A DNA stretch of 64,000 nt from Oligoflexia bacterium. Its GTDB lineage: Bacteria; Bdellovibrionota; UBA1018. The notes under the pieces are model-generated. The model searched no databases. It was not told the DNA's origin and was given only the letters and a program-made list of their open reading frames with translations. How positions within the stretch are numbered: the stretch's first letter is position 1; every line of letters starts with the position of its first letter. Shown here piece by piece: positions 35,408 to 44,860 of this stretch. The DNA lies in the NCBI GenBank assembly GCA_031292385.1, contig JARLHE010000008.1:1-64000 (forward strand). The letters run 5' to 3'. The position numbers and the translations under genes are program-made.

Positions 35408-37234
35408 CTATTGGCTTGGGAAAACGCAGACGAACTCGGTGCCCTGCCCCGGCTCGCTGTTCACCGAAACCGAGCCTCCATGCCGCTGCATGATGTGCTT
35501 CACGATGGCAAGCCCCAAGCCGGTGCCGCCCATGTCTCGCGAGCGGCCCTTGTCGACCCGGTAAAAACGCTCGAAAAGACGCGAATGATACTCGGCCGGA
35601 ATGCCCGGGCCGTTATCGCGAATCCGCAGCAGAACCGAATCCTTCGCCGCTTCCCAGGTGATCGTGATCTTGCCGCCGTCCGGGATGTATTTGATCGCGT
35701 TTTCCAGGAGATTGACGATCACCTGCTCAAGCCGGGCCGAATCCGCAAAGACTTTCGCGGCGCCATAGTGGGCTTCGACCTGATGCTTTTTCTGGGACCA
35801 GCGGCCCTCGAGCTGAGCGACCACGCGCGAGGTGAGTTCCTCGGTATCCACGAGCGAACGCGAAAGTTTTCCGTTAGCCTCACTGGACTCGAGCGACGAA
35901 AGATCGAGGAGATCCCCGATCAGGCTCATCAAACGATCCACGTTCCGCGAAATAACATCGAGAAACGCCTTGGCGGAGTCAAACCGGTTCTTTTCGACAT
36001 CCTCGCGAAGCGTGTCGGTATAACCCTTGATGGACGTCAATGGGGTGCGGAGCTCGTGCGAGACGTTCGCCACGAAATCGATGCGGATGTTTTCCGCCCG
36101 TTTCAATTCCGTCACGTCGTGAAAAACGCCGACCGCGCCGTAAACCGGGCCCAAATCGCGGCGCAAGGGCGCGACCGAAAGCGAAAAGTAATGCGGCGCC
36201 GTTTCAGAACGGATGTACAAAGGCACGTTGGCGTTTTGAGACCCGCCCTCCGACAGCGCCTTTCGAAAGGCCTGAAGCACTTCGGGCGCCCTGAAAATCT
36301 CTCCCAAGTGGGGCTGCCGCTCCCGCTGCTCCTGATCGAAAAATAAAAGGGCGAATCGCGAATTGAAAAAAAGCGGCTTTTCCGAGCCGTCGATCGCCAA
36401 AATCGCATCGGATATGGCGCCCATCAAAGTCGAGAGCTGCTCGCGCTCGCGCGAAAGCGTTTCCGTCTTTTGGCGCAAATCGCTCTGAATCCGGTTCAAC
36501 GCTGATTCGAGCTCCACCCACTCGCCGACATCCGCTCCGTCTAGCCCGAGCGGCCCCTCCATCCCCGTACCTTCGGAATTCGCCGACTCGCGTGCTTTCA
36601 GAATGAGCTGCCCCAGCGGAACGACGAGCCTCCGGCTCGAAATCACCGAGAAAGCGCACAGGCCGATCCCGGCGAAAATCAGAACAACGAAAAGACCGAC
36701 ATCAAAGCCATGCAGAGTCTCTCGCACTGAATCGAGGCTCGCCGTGCCGATCAGATAGGATTTCTCCGAGCCCTCGAGCGGTACGGCCGCCGCCGTATAA
36801 ATCGCATCACGCGTGCGAACGATCGGGAAATCGCCCGAGCGGGCGGCGTTGAGGAGGCTTTCCTCGACCTCCGAATTCCGCAAAAAGGAAGCCGGCCCTT
36901 CCGAGTCGCAGATCATGGCGCCCGAAGGCGCGATCCATGCGATCCGGTAATGGGTCTCCTGGGCGCGGGCCGCGCACCAGCGCGAACGCGCGCCATCCGG
37001 CACCTGCCAGGCCTGCCGGCTCAGCACGCTCACGACGGTCTGCATTTGCAGCTCGGCCTGCTTGACGTACTGGATTTTAAAAAAATACCGGGCGCAAAGG
37101 GCAGTCCCCCCCAGCGTGACGATCGTCAGGATAGCCTGAAGCATCACGATGCGCGAAAATACGCGCCAGGGAAACCGAATCCTGCTGTCAGGTGCTTGCT
37201 TTGATTCGATAACCGATGCCTCGAATGGTCTCAA
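35408..37234 (-). CDS. phoR: Phosphate-regulon sensor histidine kinase PhoR
   Basis: 608 residues from TTG 37234, overlapping the phoB end by 47 bases; a GTG or ATG near 37147/37144 is a possible later start but would fall in the first helix. Two transmembrane helices (about 28-48 and 180-200) flank a periplasmic sensor part. Then come a HAMP-like linker, a PAS domain (about 275-375), the His box NVSHELRTPLTSIKGY, and the ATPase domain with NLLENAIKYIPDGG, DNGPGIP and GTGLGLAIVKH. E. coli PhoR lacks such a periplasmic domain, so direct sensing may differ. It closes the pst-pho operon. Confidence 0.9.
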   Translation of the reverse strand: MRPFEASVIESKQAPDSRIRFPWRVFSRIVMLQAILTIVTLGGTALCARYFFKIQYVKQAELQMQTVVSVLSRQAWQVPDGARSRWCAARAQETHYRIAWIAPSGAMICDSEGPASFLRNSEVEESLLNAARSGDFPIVRTRDAIYTAAAVPLEGSEKSYLIGTASLDSVRETLHGFDVGLFVVLIFAGIGLCAFSVISSRRLVVPLGQLILKARESANSEGTGMEGPLGLDGADVGEWVELESALNRIQSDLRQKTETLSREREQLSTLMGAISDAILAIDGSEKPLFFNSRFALLFFDQEQRERQPHLGEIFRAPEVLQAFRKALSEGGSQNANVPLYIRSETAPHYFSLSVAPLRRDLGPVYGAVGVFHDVTELKRAENIRIDFVANVSHELRTPLTSIKGYTDTLREDVEKNRFDSAKAFLDVISRNVDRLMSLIGDLLDLSSLESSEANGKLSRSLVDTEELTSRVVAQLEGRWSQKKHQVEAHYGAAKVFADSARLEQVIVNLLENAIKYIPDGGKITITWEAAKDSVLLRIRDNGPGIPAEYHSRLFERFYRVDKGRSRDMGGTGLGLAIVKHIMQRHGGSVSVNSEPGQGTEFVCVFPSQ

Positions 37235-37886
37235 TGACTTCAGAACAAGGACCCAGCTTCTTACGAAGTCCGAAAACGTGCGTGTCGATCGCGCGGCTCA
37301 CGATCGAAACATCCACGCCACGCACCAGATCGATGAGCTGATCGCGGGTCAAAACACGTCCTTGATTTTGCGCGAGCGAAACCAAAAGCTTGAATTCCGA
37401 ATGGGTGAGCTGAACCAGCTGGCCTTCGCAACGAACTTCGTGGGCGGCAAGATCGATATCCAACCCTTCGATCCGGATGCGCTCGACGTCTTGCTGGGCG
37501 TTCGAATAATTCGAGCGGCGCAATAAGGCACGCACGCGCGCCAAAAAGATCGGCACCTCGAAAGGCTTCGTCAGGTAATCATCCGCTCCGGCCTCGAGCC
37601 CCAAAACGATATCCGGCGTTTCAACCCGCGCGGTCACCATCAGGATCGGAGTCTTGTTTTCGATTTTGCTGCGGATAGCCCGGATGATCTCAAGCCCGTT
37701 CATCCGCGGCAACATCCAATCCAGGATGAAAAGGTCGTAGGTCTTGGCCTGAATCTTCTGAATGGCCTCTTCCCCGTCGATCGCGAAGTCCGGGGCATAG
37801 CCGTCGCGCTGCAGGTGCAGGAGAATCAGCTCTCTTACGTCCGCTTCGTCTTCGACTACGAGAATTTCGGGCTTTTTAGTGACCAT
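37188..37886 (-). CDS. phoB: Phosphate-regulon response regulator PhoB
   Basis: 232 residues, OmpR/PhoB class. The receiver domain has the acidic pocket VVEDEAD, the phospho-acceptor Asp in FILDWMLPRMNG at about residue 55, and the conserved Lys in LTKPFEV. The winged-helix domain (about 130-230) has LTHSEFKLLVSL and RVLTRDQLIDLVRG and ends in IRGIGYRI. Its position after phoU and before phoR identifies it as the phosphate regulator. It likely activates the operon it belongs to. No convincing Pho box is found before pstS. Confidence 0.92.
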   Translation of the reverse strand: MVTKKPEILVVEDEADVRELILLHLQRDGYAPDFAIDGEEAIQKIQAKTYDLFILDWMLPRMNGLEIIRAIRSKIENKTPILMVTARVETPDIVLGLEAGADDYLTKPFEVPIFLARVRALLRRSNYSNAQQDVERIRIEGLDIDLAAHEVRCEGQLVQLTHSEFKLLVSLAQNQGRVLTRDQLIDLVRGVDVSIVSRAIDTHVFGLRKKLGPCSEVIETIRGIGYRIKAST

Positions 37887-37907
37887 AATTTGAACTCCAT
37901 GAATTCT

Positions 37908-38585
37908 TCAGTCTGACGCCTGAGGCGCCTTGAAGCCGCCGTGACGGATATCGTCGCCGGAAATCAAGAAAATCACGTCCTCGGCAATGTTAGTCGCGTG
38001 ATCGCCGATGCGCTCGAGATTGCGAGCGATGAGAATGAGATTGATGGCCGTCGGGACAACCGAGGGCTCCTTCATCATGAACTGGATCAACTCCTTGAAG
38101 ATCTCGTTTTTCGAGCGATCCACCGAGTCGTCGCAATTCAGGACTTCCTGGGCGAGCGCGCGATCCTGCCTGACGAAGGCATCCAGCGCCTTGCGGGTCA
38201 TCAAGCGCACTTCCTCGGCCATTTTCGGAATATCGACCAGGGGTTTCAGCGGAGGATGCTCAAGATAGGCGCGCCCGTTGTAGGCGATGTTTACCGCCTG
38301 ATCGCCCATGCGCTCGAGATCCGTGTTGATCTTGATGACCGCCACGACGAAACGCAGGTCGGCCGCCAGCGGAGATTGCCTCGCGAGAAGATTCACGCAG
38401 GCCTCATCCACTTCGATATGAGCCTGATTGATGGAATGCTCGAGCTCGAAAACGCGATTGAATCTCTCGGGAGCACGCTCCTGAAGCGCCCGGGTGGCCT
38501 CCTCGATCGACGCCTCGACCGCGCCCCCCATGGCAAGAATCCTCTGCTTGAGGTTTCGAAGCTCTGATTCGAAATGCCGTTCCAT
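37908..38585 (-). CDS. phoU: Phosphate signalling protein PhoU
   Basis: 225 residues. Two three-helix PhoU repeats are visible, each with the E/DxxxD pattern that binds metal: FVVAVIKINTDLERMGDQAVNI at about residues 79-100, and a second LILIARNLERIGDHATNIAED at about 183-203. PhoU links the Pst transporter to PhoR and keeps the regulon off when phosphate is plentiful. It lies between pstB and phoB with short gaps of 14 and 21 bases. Confidence 0.95.
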   Translation of the reverse strand: MERHFESELRNLKQRILAMGGAVEASIEEATRALQERAPERFNRVFELEHSINQAHIEVDEACVNLLARQSPLAADLRFVVAVIKINTDLERMGDQAVNIAYNGRAYLEHPPLKPLVDIPKMAEEVRLMTRKALDAFVRQDRALAQEVLNCDDSVDRSKNEIFKELIQFMMKEPSVVPTAINLILIARNLERIGDHATNIAEDVIFLISGDDIRHGGFKAPQASD

Positions 38586-38599
38586 GGAATATGCCTTCC

Positions 38600-39367
38600 T
38601 CAGCCAAAGCGGCCGGTAATGTAATTCTCAGTCCGTGAATCACGCGGCTTAGTGAAAATACGGCTGGTCAAATCGCACTCGACCATCTCCCCCATGAGAA
38701 AAAACGCGGTGTGGTCGGAAATGCGTGCCGCTTGTTGCATATTATGCGTAACGATAACAATCGTCACCTCGTTCTTGAGCTCCATGACCAATTCTTCGAT
38801 TTTGGCGGTGGAAATAGGGTCGAGGGCGCTCGTGGGCTCGTCCATCAGGAGTACCGGCGGGCTCACCGCCAGCGCGCGCGCGATGCAAAGCCGCTGCTGT
38901 TGCCCCCCCGAAAGACTCGTGCCCGGGGCTTTGAGCTTATCCTTCACTTCATCCCAAAGGGCCGCCTGCCTCAGCGAGCGCTCCACCACTTCCTGAAGCA
39001 CGGTTCGGCGCTGAAAACCCGCAAGCTTCAGGCCTGCCGCGACGTTGTCAAAGATACTCAGGCTCGGAAACGGATTGGCCTTTTGAAAAACCATTCCGAT
39101 CCGGCGGCGGATACTGACCGGATCCACGCCAGGTTGATAGATATTCGAGCCATCCAAAAGCACTTCGCCTTCCACGCGGGCTCCCGGAACCTCTTCATGC
39201 ATGCGGTTCAAAGTCCGGATAAAGGTCGATTTCCCGCAGCCCGAGGGACCGATCATGGCCGTTACGGTGTTGGACCGGAACTCGAGGCTGACATCCTGGA
39301 TCGCGTGAACTTTGCCGAAGTACGCGTTCACTCGTTTGGTCTGCAAAATGATGGATGTTTGAGCCAT
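38600..39367 (-). CDS. pstB: Phosphate ABC transporter ATP-binding protein PstB
   Basis: 255 residues from ATG 39367; the frame is open 42 codons further into pstA but homology begins at [18 protein letters not shown]. Walker A is GPSGCGKST, the signature is [15 protein letters not shown], and Walker B is [13 protein letters not shown]. The segment [17 protein letters not shown] is typical of PstB. It drives phosphate uptake with PstA and PstC. The gap to pstA is 17 bases. Confidence 0.96.
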   Translation of the reverse strand: MAQTSIILQTKRVNAYFGKVHAIQDVSLEFRSNTVTAMIGPSGCGKSTFIRTLNRMHEEVPGARVEGEVLLDGSNIYQPGVDPVSIRRRIGMVFQKANPFPSLSIFDNVAAGLKLAGFQRRTVLQEVVERSLRQAALWDEVKDKLKAPGTSLSGGQQQRLCIARALAVSPPVLLMDEPTSALDPISTAKIEELVMELKNEVTIVIVTHNMQQAARISDHTAFFLMGEMVECDLTSRIFTKPRDSRTENYITGRFG

Positions 39368-39384
39368 ATCTGCCTTTGTTCTCG

Positions 39385-40254
39385 CTAATCTTTCGCGATT
39401 GTCGGTCGCTTGATAATCAGGCGGGTTCCAATATTCAATACAAACACGAATAGCACGAGCACAAACGCGCCCGCCCAGGCCTGTTTTTGCCATTCATCGT
39501 AAGGACTGATGGCGAAAGTGTAGATCTGGACAGGAAGCGAGGCGATCGGCTGGTCCAGGCCGTGCGACCAATGCTGGCTTCCCGCCGCGGTCAAAAGAAG
39601 AGGCGCGGTTTCGCCGGCCGCCCGCGCGATGCCCAGCATGATCCCGGTGATGATCGCCCCCATGCTTCCGCGAAGGACGATGAAGATGATGACTTTCCAA
39701 CGCGGAATTCCGAGGGCCAGCCCCGCCTCGCGGATATGGACCGGAACCAGCTTCAAAAGCGCTTCGCTCGTGCGCGCGACGGTTGGGATCATTAAAATCG
39801 CCAAGGCGAAACCGCCGGCCAGCGCCGACGGCCTTTTCATCGGCATCACCACGACCGCGTAGGCAAAAAGGCCCACGATGATCGAGGGAACGCTCGCCAA
39901 AATATCGACCCCGAAACGCAGCGTGCTCGCGATTTTGCTGTTGGCGCCGAACTCGGAAAGATAAAGACCGCCGCAAATGCCGACCGGAACCCCGATCAAA
40001 GAGGCCAATGCGACCAGGACCATCGTGCCGGTAATCGCGTTAGCCATGCCGCCGCCCGAGGAGCCGACCGCCGCCGGAAGCTGGGTGAAAAAATCCCAAC
40101 TCATGGCCTGGTATCCGCGCTGGACCACGTAGACAAAAACGCTGACCAACGGCGCGATCGCCACGATCGCCGCCAAAAACAGGAAAGCGCACATGATTTG
40201 ATTTTTAAGCCGGCGGCGCCCGTCGTTCGCGGCAAGCTGGTTCCGGATATTCAT
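39385..40254 (-). CDS. pstA: Phosphate ABC transporter permease PstA
   Basis: 289 residues from ATG 40254, which overlaps the pstC stop as ATGA; an upstream open stretch of 13 codons is probably not used. Six hydrophobic segments are visible. The coupling-loop region [20 protein letters not shown] matches the EAA motif of binding-protein-dependent permeases. The region [20 protein letters not shown] and [20 protein letters not shown] are characteristic of PstA. It forms the membrane channel with PstC. Confidence 0.95.
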   Translation of the reverse strand: MNIRNQLAANDGRRRLKNQIMCAFLFLAAIVAIAPLVSVFVYVVQRGYQAMSWDFFTQLPAAVGSSGGGMANAITGTMVLVALASLIGVPVGICGGLYLSEFGANSKIASTLRFGVDILASVPSIIVGLFAYAVVVMPMKRPSALAGGFALAILMIPTVARTSEALLKLVPVHIREAGLALGIPRWKVIIFIVLRGSMGAIITGIMLGIARAAGETAPLLLTAAGSQHWSHGLDQPIASLPVQIYTFAISPYDEWQKQAWAGAFVLVLFVFVLNIGTRLIIKRPTIAKD

Positions 40255-41243
40255 CTTGGCGCCCCTTCTTTCTGCCGGGACTCCACTCGCCACACCAGAA
40301 AACGCGCAAGGCTATTGATCAGAAACGAAACCAAAAAGAGCAGAAACCCGACCGTCGCAAGGGCCGATAAATGCAGATCGTCGCTGGCTTCGGCGTACTC
40401 GTTGGCCAACAAGCTCGCCATCGTCTGAGCGGGAGCGAACAGGGAAAGCGCGATATCCTTGCGATTGCCGATCACCATCGTAACGGCCATCGTCTCGCCC
40501 AACGCGCGGCCCAAGCCCAAAATAACGGCGCCCAAAATACCGAGCCGCGAGCTGTTCAATACGCCCAGCCGGATGGTTTCCCAGCGCGTGGCCCCGAGCG
40601 CAAGCGCCGCTTCGCGATGAGAAAGCGGAACGGCCCGGAAAATTTCGCGGGAAATGGCGGAAATCGTCGGAGTGATCATGATCGCCAAAACTACGCCGGC
40701 CGTGAACATGCCGACCCCGTAGGGCGGACCTTGAAAGAGCGGAATAAAGCCGAAATAACGGATCATCATCGGCTCGAAAACCGTCCGAAGCCACGGCGCG
40801 ACGACGAAAAGTCCCCACAATCCGTACACGACGCTCGGAATCGCCGCGAGCATCTCGACCAGAAAGCCAACGGCCGAGGCCAACCGCCGTGGAGCCAGCT
40901 CGTTCAAGAAAAGCGCGACTCCCAAGCTGATCGGAAAAGCGATCGCGATCGCGAGCACCGAGGAAACGACGGTACCGTAGACGAAAGCGGCGGCGCCGAA
41001 TCGGTTGCGGACCGGGTTCCAATCGGTGCTGAACACGAACCCGACCCCGAAGTGGCGAATCGCGGGAAGCGAGACCAGAAAAAGCTGAACCGCGATCGCG
41101 ATCAAAACCGCGAGAATGAGAAGAGCGACCGCGCGAAGAGTCCAGAAAAAGCGCCGATCCCCGGCGTGAACGTCGCGCCGTTTCTTGCGCGACTTCACCT
41201 CGGGGATCAAAAGACTGCTTTGCTCCAACTCCTGCGCTCCCAT
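40251..41243 (-). CDS. pstC: Phosphate ABC transporter permease PstC
   Basis: 330 residues. An N-terminal cytoplasmic tail of about 30 residues (KSRKKRRD) precedes six membrane segments. Typical PstC motifs are GTVVSSVLAIAIAFPISLGV, LVEMLAAIPSVVYGLWG and the coupling loop ALGATRWETIRLGVL, then GLGRALGETMAVTMVIG. It pairs with PstA. Only two bases separate it from pstS. Confidence 0.95.
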   Translation of the reverse strand: MGAQELEQSSLLIPEVKSRKKRRDVHAGDRRFFWTLRAVALLILAVLIAIAVQLFLVSLPAIRHFGVGFVFSTDWNPVRNRFGAAAFVYGTVVSSVLAIAIAFPISLGVALFLNELAPRRLASAVGFLVEMLAAIPSVVYGLWGLFVVAPWLRTVFEPMMIRYFGFIPLFQGPPYGVGMFTAGVVLAIMITPTISAISREIFRAVPLSHREAALALGATRWETIRLGVLNSSRLGILGAVILGLGRALGETMAVTMVIGNRKDIALSLFAPAQTMASLLANEYAEASDDLHLSALATVGFLLFLVSFLINSLARFLVWRVESRQKEGAPR

Positions 41244-41245
41244 AT

Positions 41246-42277
41246 TTATTCGAGTGAGATCTCTTTAATTCGATTCTCGATTTTCTGAATCATCGCCTTG
41301 GGAATCGGCGCATAATGCAAAGGTTCTGCCATCTTCTGGCCATCGGTCATAGCCCATTTCAGCATCGAGACAATCGCCTGCCCCTTAACTGACCCCATCT
41401 TCTGATAAACCAGAAGATAGGTGAAGGACGAAATCGGGTAAGCGGCTTTACCGTCCGCGTTGGTGATCGATACCCGGAAATCGGCCGGCATCGATTTGGT
41501 CGCCGCGGCAGCCGCGGTCACGGACGCCGGGGTCGGCTCGATAAATTGACCCGCTTTGTTCTGAACCCACGCGACGGGCAGGTTGTTGGTCTTCGCGTAA
41601 GTCAGCTCGGTGTAGCCGACAGCTCCGACGGTTCCCTTAACGATCGCGGTGACGCCTTCGTTGCCCTTCCCGCCCAAGCCCGTCGGCCAGGAAAGGGAGG
41701 TGCCGGTGCCCACTTTTTCGCTCCAAGCAGGGCTCACTTTCGAAAGATAATCGGCGAAAACGGCCGTGGTGCCGCTGCCATCCGAGCGGTAGGCGACCAA
41801 GATCGCAAGACCCTTCGGAAGCGCCACGCCGGCGTTAAGCTGCGCGATACGGGCGTCATCCCACTGCGTGATCTTGCCCAAGAAAATATCGGCGATCACC
41901 GAGGCGGAAAGCTTCAAGGACTGGCCGATGCCGGGCAAATTGTAAGTGATCACGACCGCGCCGAGCGTGGTCGGAATATGAATGATCGGGGTCGTCGCCT
42001 TTGCCAACTGTTCATTGGTCATTGGCGCGTCGCTTGCGCCAAAATCGACCGTCTTATCGAGAAGCTGCCGAACACCGGCGCCGCTTCCGACCGACTGATA
42101 ATTGATTTCGATTCCGGGGTGCGATTTACCGAATTCCACGAACCACTTGGAGTAAAGAGGGTACGGAAAGGTCGCTCCTGCTCCGTTAACGGAAATCGTA
42201 TCCGCCTGCGACGACGAGATACTCGTCATGACTAATCCACAAACAACGGCCAAAATCGAAATGATTCGACGCTTCAT
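41246..42277 (-). CDS. pstS: Phosphate-binding periplasmic protein PstS
   Basis: 343 residues with a signal peptide (about 1-25, SSSQA). Ligand-binding motifs of PstS are present: VNGAGATFPYPLYSKWF, YQSVGSGAGVRQLLD, DFGASDAPM and, later, YRSDGSGTTAVFADYL, where Ser/Gly/Thr bind phosphate. The C-terminal part has SSFTYLLVYQK. It captures phosphate for PstCAB. It is the first gene of the operon; the gap 42278-42357 holds a weak dyad CTTGA-TT-TCAAG but no clear Pho box. Confidence 0.95.
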   Translation of the reverse strand: MKRRIISILAVVCGLVMTSISSSQADTISVNGAGATFPYPLYSKWFVEFGKSHPGIEINYQSVGSGAGVRQLLDKTVDFGASDAPMTNEQLAKATTPIIHIPTTLGAVVITYNLPGIGQSLKLSASVIADIFLGKITQWDDARIAQLNAGVALPKGLAILVAYRSDGSGTTAVFADYLSKVSPAWSEKVGTGTSLSWPTGLGGKGNEGVTAIVKGTVGAVGYTELTYAKTNNLPVAWVQNKAGQFIEPTPASVTAAAAATKSMPADFRVSITNADGKAAYPISSFTYLLVYQKMGSVKGQAIVSMLKWAMTDGQKMAEPLHYAPIPKAMIQKIENRIKEISLE

Positions 42278-42357
42278 AATTTGCCCTTTCTTTACTTGAT
42301 TTCAAGGAAAGGTACTACCCGAGAAGCGCTCAGGCAGTGTCATGATTTCATTAGGAT

Positions 42358-43695
42358 TCAGAATCCCAGATTTTTTTGATTGGAAATCCACTTCTTATAG
42401 ATCTGCGTCGAAGGCTGGGGCGTTCTTTCAAACGTTTCATAGTTCACGCGATAGAGTCCGAAACGAGGCCCAAACCCCTTAATCCATTCGAAATTATCGA
42501 GTAACGACCAATAATAATAACCCCGAATGTCGATGCCAGCCTGCACTGCCTTGGCCACTTCCTTGAGATGAGAGTCGATATACTCGCCTCTAAGTCTATC
42601 ATCACGATCGGCTATTCCGTTTTCGGTGATATACAAGGGCAGACCATAAGACGCGGCGAACTTTAATATTCGTCCAAACCCTTTGGGATAAACGGCCCAC
42701 CCCAAATCGGACGCATCCTCCTTACGGCGAGCAAAAGTCACCCCGAGCGGAAGCTGGGCAGGGCGTTCAGTCGCCGGAGCTTTGGGGCGCCACTGAACAT
42801 AGGCCTTGGTATAATAATTAACGCCGATGAAATCGACGGTAACCCGCCCCCGCGCTTCGGAAACCTGCTCAGGGTAAGGCACCACTCCCCAAACCCCGAA
42901 ACGCTGTTTTTTTCCGGTCACGGCATCGAGCCACGCCCGATTGTAAAATCGACGGAAAATGCTCGTGAGCACGCGCTCGATCGGATGCCATTTCCGGTCC
43001 GGCTTGAAATCGAGCATATTGTGCGCGATTCCCACCATCAGCGGTATATCGGCCCAGGGTCCTTCCCGCTTCTCGACTTTCGCGTGAATCAGATCGTAAA
43101 CCAGCACGTGCGCCCGCAGAAGATTGGCGCTCGCGCGAGCCGCGTTGCGCGGCGAATATTCGGCCGGAGGCATGAAGCTCGCCAAATAGGTTCCTGCCAC
43201 GAGCACCATCGGCTCGTTGAAAATGCACCAGAGCGGCACGCGGGACCCGAGTCGTGCCACGACGCGCTCGCAGTAACGAAAGAATTTCTCGGGTGATTGT
43301 TTGTTCGCGAAGCCCCCCTGCGCGGCGAACCACTGCGGGGAGGTGAAATGATGAAGCGTCAACATCGGGACCAAGCCGAGACGCTCGCACTCGGCGATCA
43401 GATTCGCGTACCAATCGAGAGCCTCGTCGTTCCACTCGCCTTCGCGGGGCTCGATGCGCGACCACTCCACCGAAAAACGATAGCTCGTCAGCCCTAAATC
43501 CGCCGCGAGCTGCAGGTCTTCGCGAAAAAGGCGCCAGTGATCGGTTGCCTTGCCGGAGCGCGCGCCCCCCTCGATCCGGTCCTGGTGCTCCCAGGCCCAC
43601 CAATCGTTGTACTCGTTGCCGCCTTCAACTTGATGGCTGCTCGTCGCTGTTCCCCAAAGAAAGGGATGCGCTGGATTGGGCTTGGGTTCTGCCAT
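42358..43695 (-). CDS. Glycoside hydrolase family 1 beta-glucosidase
   Basis: 445 residues, a single (beta/alpha)8 barrel with no signal peptide, so probably cytoplasmic. The N terminus FLWGTATSSHQVEGG, the acid/base Glu in CIFNEPM (about residue 160) and the nucleophile Glu in YITENGI (about 355) are intact, with SLLDNFEW near the end. GH1 enzymes split beta-glucosides, and some act on glucosylceramide (human GBA3). The gene overlaps the 3' end of a ceramide-glucosyltransferase-like gene by 71 bases, so a linked lipid substrate is possible. A simple sugar-scavenging role cannot be excluded. Confidence 0.92.
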   Translation of the reverse strand: MAEPKPNPAHPFLWGTATSSHQVEGGNEYNDWWAWEHQDRIEGGARSGKATDHWRLFREDLQLAADLGLTSYRFSVEWSRIEPREGEWNDEALDWYANLIAECERLGLVPMLTLHHFTSPQWFAAQGGFANKQSPEKFFRYCERVVARLGSRVPLWCIFNEPMVLVAGTYLASFMPPAEYSPRNAARASANLLRAHVLVYDLIHAKVEKREGPWADIPLMVGIAHNMLDFKPDRKWHPIERVLTSIFRRFYNRAWLDAVTGKKQRFGVWGVVPYPEQVSEARGRVTVDFIGVNYYTKAYVQWRPKAPATERPAQLPLGVTFARRKEDASDLGWAVYPKGFGRILKFAASYGLPLYITENGIADRDDRLRGEYIDSHLKEVAKAVQAGIDIRGYYYWSLLDNFEWIKGFGPRFGLYRVNYETFERTPQPSTQIYKKWISNQKNLGF

Positions 43696-44860
43696 TGAAC
43701 GTCGCTCCGGAAAGTGCGGGAGGGTTCGCTTCGAGAATTCCCCCGCTTTGCAGCTTGAGGCGCTCTCCCCTCCAATTTACGGTGTTTCCCGAGGCTATGT
43801 GAAGCCACATGGGTAAACCCAAGAGCTCGCGTCCGAACCAAAATAGCGGCATTTTGACTTCGACCTTCTGCCCCAGTCTTCTCATCAGCAGCAGATCGCA
43901 GACAGACCAAAGGGTCAAGTGAATGCATGCGAAAAGGACCGGGGAAATCCCGAACAGCCTTTGAAAAGCGAGGGCGCCGAAGATCGCGGAGGCAAAGATT
44001 CCCAGAAACGGCTCGAACCAGAAAAGCAGCGGGGATTGCATCTTGCGGATGCGGCCCCAGCGAATATGGCGCGCCCAAAACGAGGAGAACGAGTACTGGC
44101 CGATATGCTGGGCGACCGGATCAGTTGCCATGACCGTGCGCAAACCAAGCTGGCGAACCGCTTCGCCGCAAATATAATCTTCCGCCAGGTAGCGGGAAAG
44201 AACTTCAAGCCCGCCGAAGCGCGCGGCGACTGATTTGCGGAACATCATCGACTTTCCGAGAACCACCGGTTGCTTGACCGCGAAAGCCAGCGACATGCCT
44301 CGGGCGTAATAGGTATTCAAGAAGGTCGCTTCAAGATTGCCGCCGATCCCTTCGGCGTTTTGGCCCGCGACCAGCGAGGTCATGATCCCCACCCCCAGAT
44401 CCAGGTGAGCCACCATCCGCTTCAAATAATCCGGGGCTACGCGAACGTTGCTGTCGCTGATGACCACCCAATCGTATTTGGCCTCGCGGTACCCGCGAAT
44501 CATGTTGTTTACCTTCGGGTTCGGACCGATCCAGAGATCTCCGACGATCAGGCGCGCGGGCGCGGCCGGATGATCGGCGATCAAGCGTTGGATCACCGGA
44601 ACAACCGGGTCGTTCGCGTCCGCCACGGAGAAGATGATTTCGTAATTCGGATAATCGAGGCGAAAGAAGCTGGCGAGATTCTCAAAGATCCCGCTTTCGG
44701 CGCCCTTGAGCGGCTTAAGAACGGTGACCGGAAAAAGGTTGAACGGTCGATCGAGATGCGGCGGCGTCTGGGCAACGTGCCTAAGCGCCAGCCACGTTCC
44801 CCAAATGGTCAGCCCGATAGCGAGAGCCCAAGGGAAAAGCAGCATGAGTGACATCGTCAT
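43625..44860 (-). CDS. GT21 glycosyltransferase, ceramide glucosyltransferase / HpnI-like
   Basis: 411 residues. One membrane helix at the N terminus (LFPWALAIGLTIWGTWLAL) is followed by a GT-A domain. Motifs of ceramide glucosyltransferase are VTVLKPLKGAE (about 49), GPNPKVNNMIRGYREAKYD and VVISDSNVRV (about 110-145), a third Asp in YLAEDYICGEA (about 236), and the RxxRW motif as RHIRW (about 268). Two or three further helices follow. The hopanoid enzyme HpnI belongs to the same family, so the acceptor may be ceramide, diacylglycerol or a hopanoid. The 5' end overlaps the PHP gene by 80 bases and the 3' end overlaps the GH1 gene by 71. Confidence 0.85.
   Translation of the reverse strand: MTMSLMLLFPWALAIGLTIWGTWLALRHVAQTPPHLDRPFNLFPVTVLKPLKGAESGIFENLASFFRLDYPNYEIIFSVADANDPVVPVIQRLIADHPAAPARLIVGDLWIGPNPKVNNMIRGYREAKYDWVVISDSNVRVAPDYLKRMVAHLDLGVGIMTSLVAGQNAEGIGGNLEATFLNTYYARGMSLAFAVKQPVVLGKSMMFRKSVAARFGGLEVLSRYLAEDYICGEAVRQLGLRTVMATDPVAQHIGQYSFSSFWARHIRWGRIRKMQSPLLFWFEPFLGIFASAIFGALAFQRLFGISPVLFACIHLTLWSVCDLLLMRRLGQKVEVKMPLFWFGRELLGLPMWLHIASGNTVNWRGERLKLQSGGILEANPPALSGATFNGRTQAQSSASLSLGNSDEQPSS

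Noticed and set aside
42278..42357. Possible Pho box before pstS (GTGTCATGATTTCATTAG)
   Set aside because: Only one half-site resembles TGTCAT, and its orientation is opposite to pstS, so it does not meet the direct-repeat consensus.
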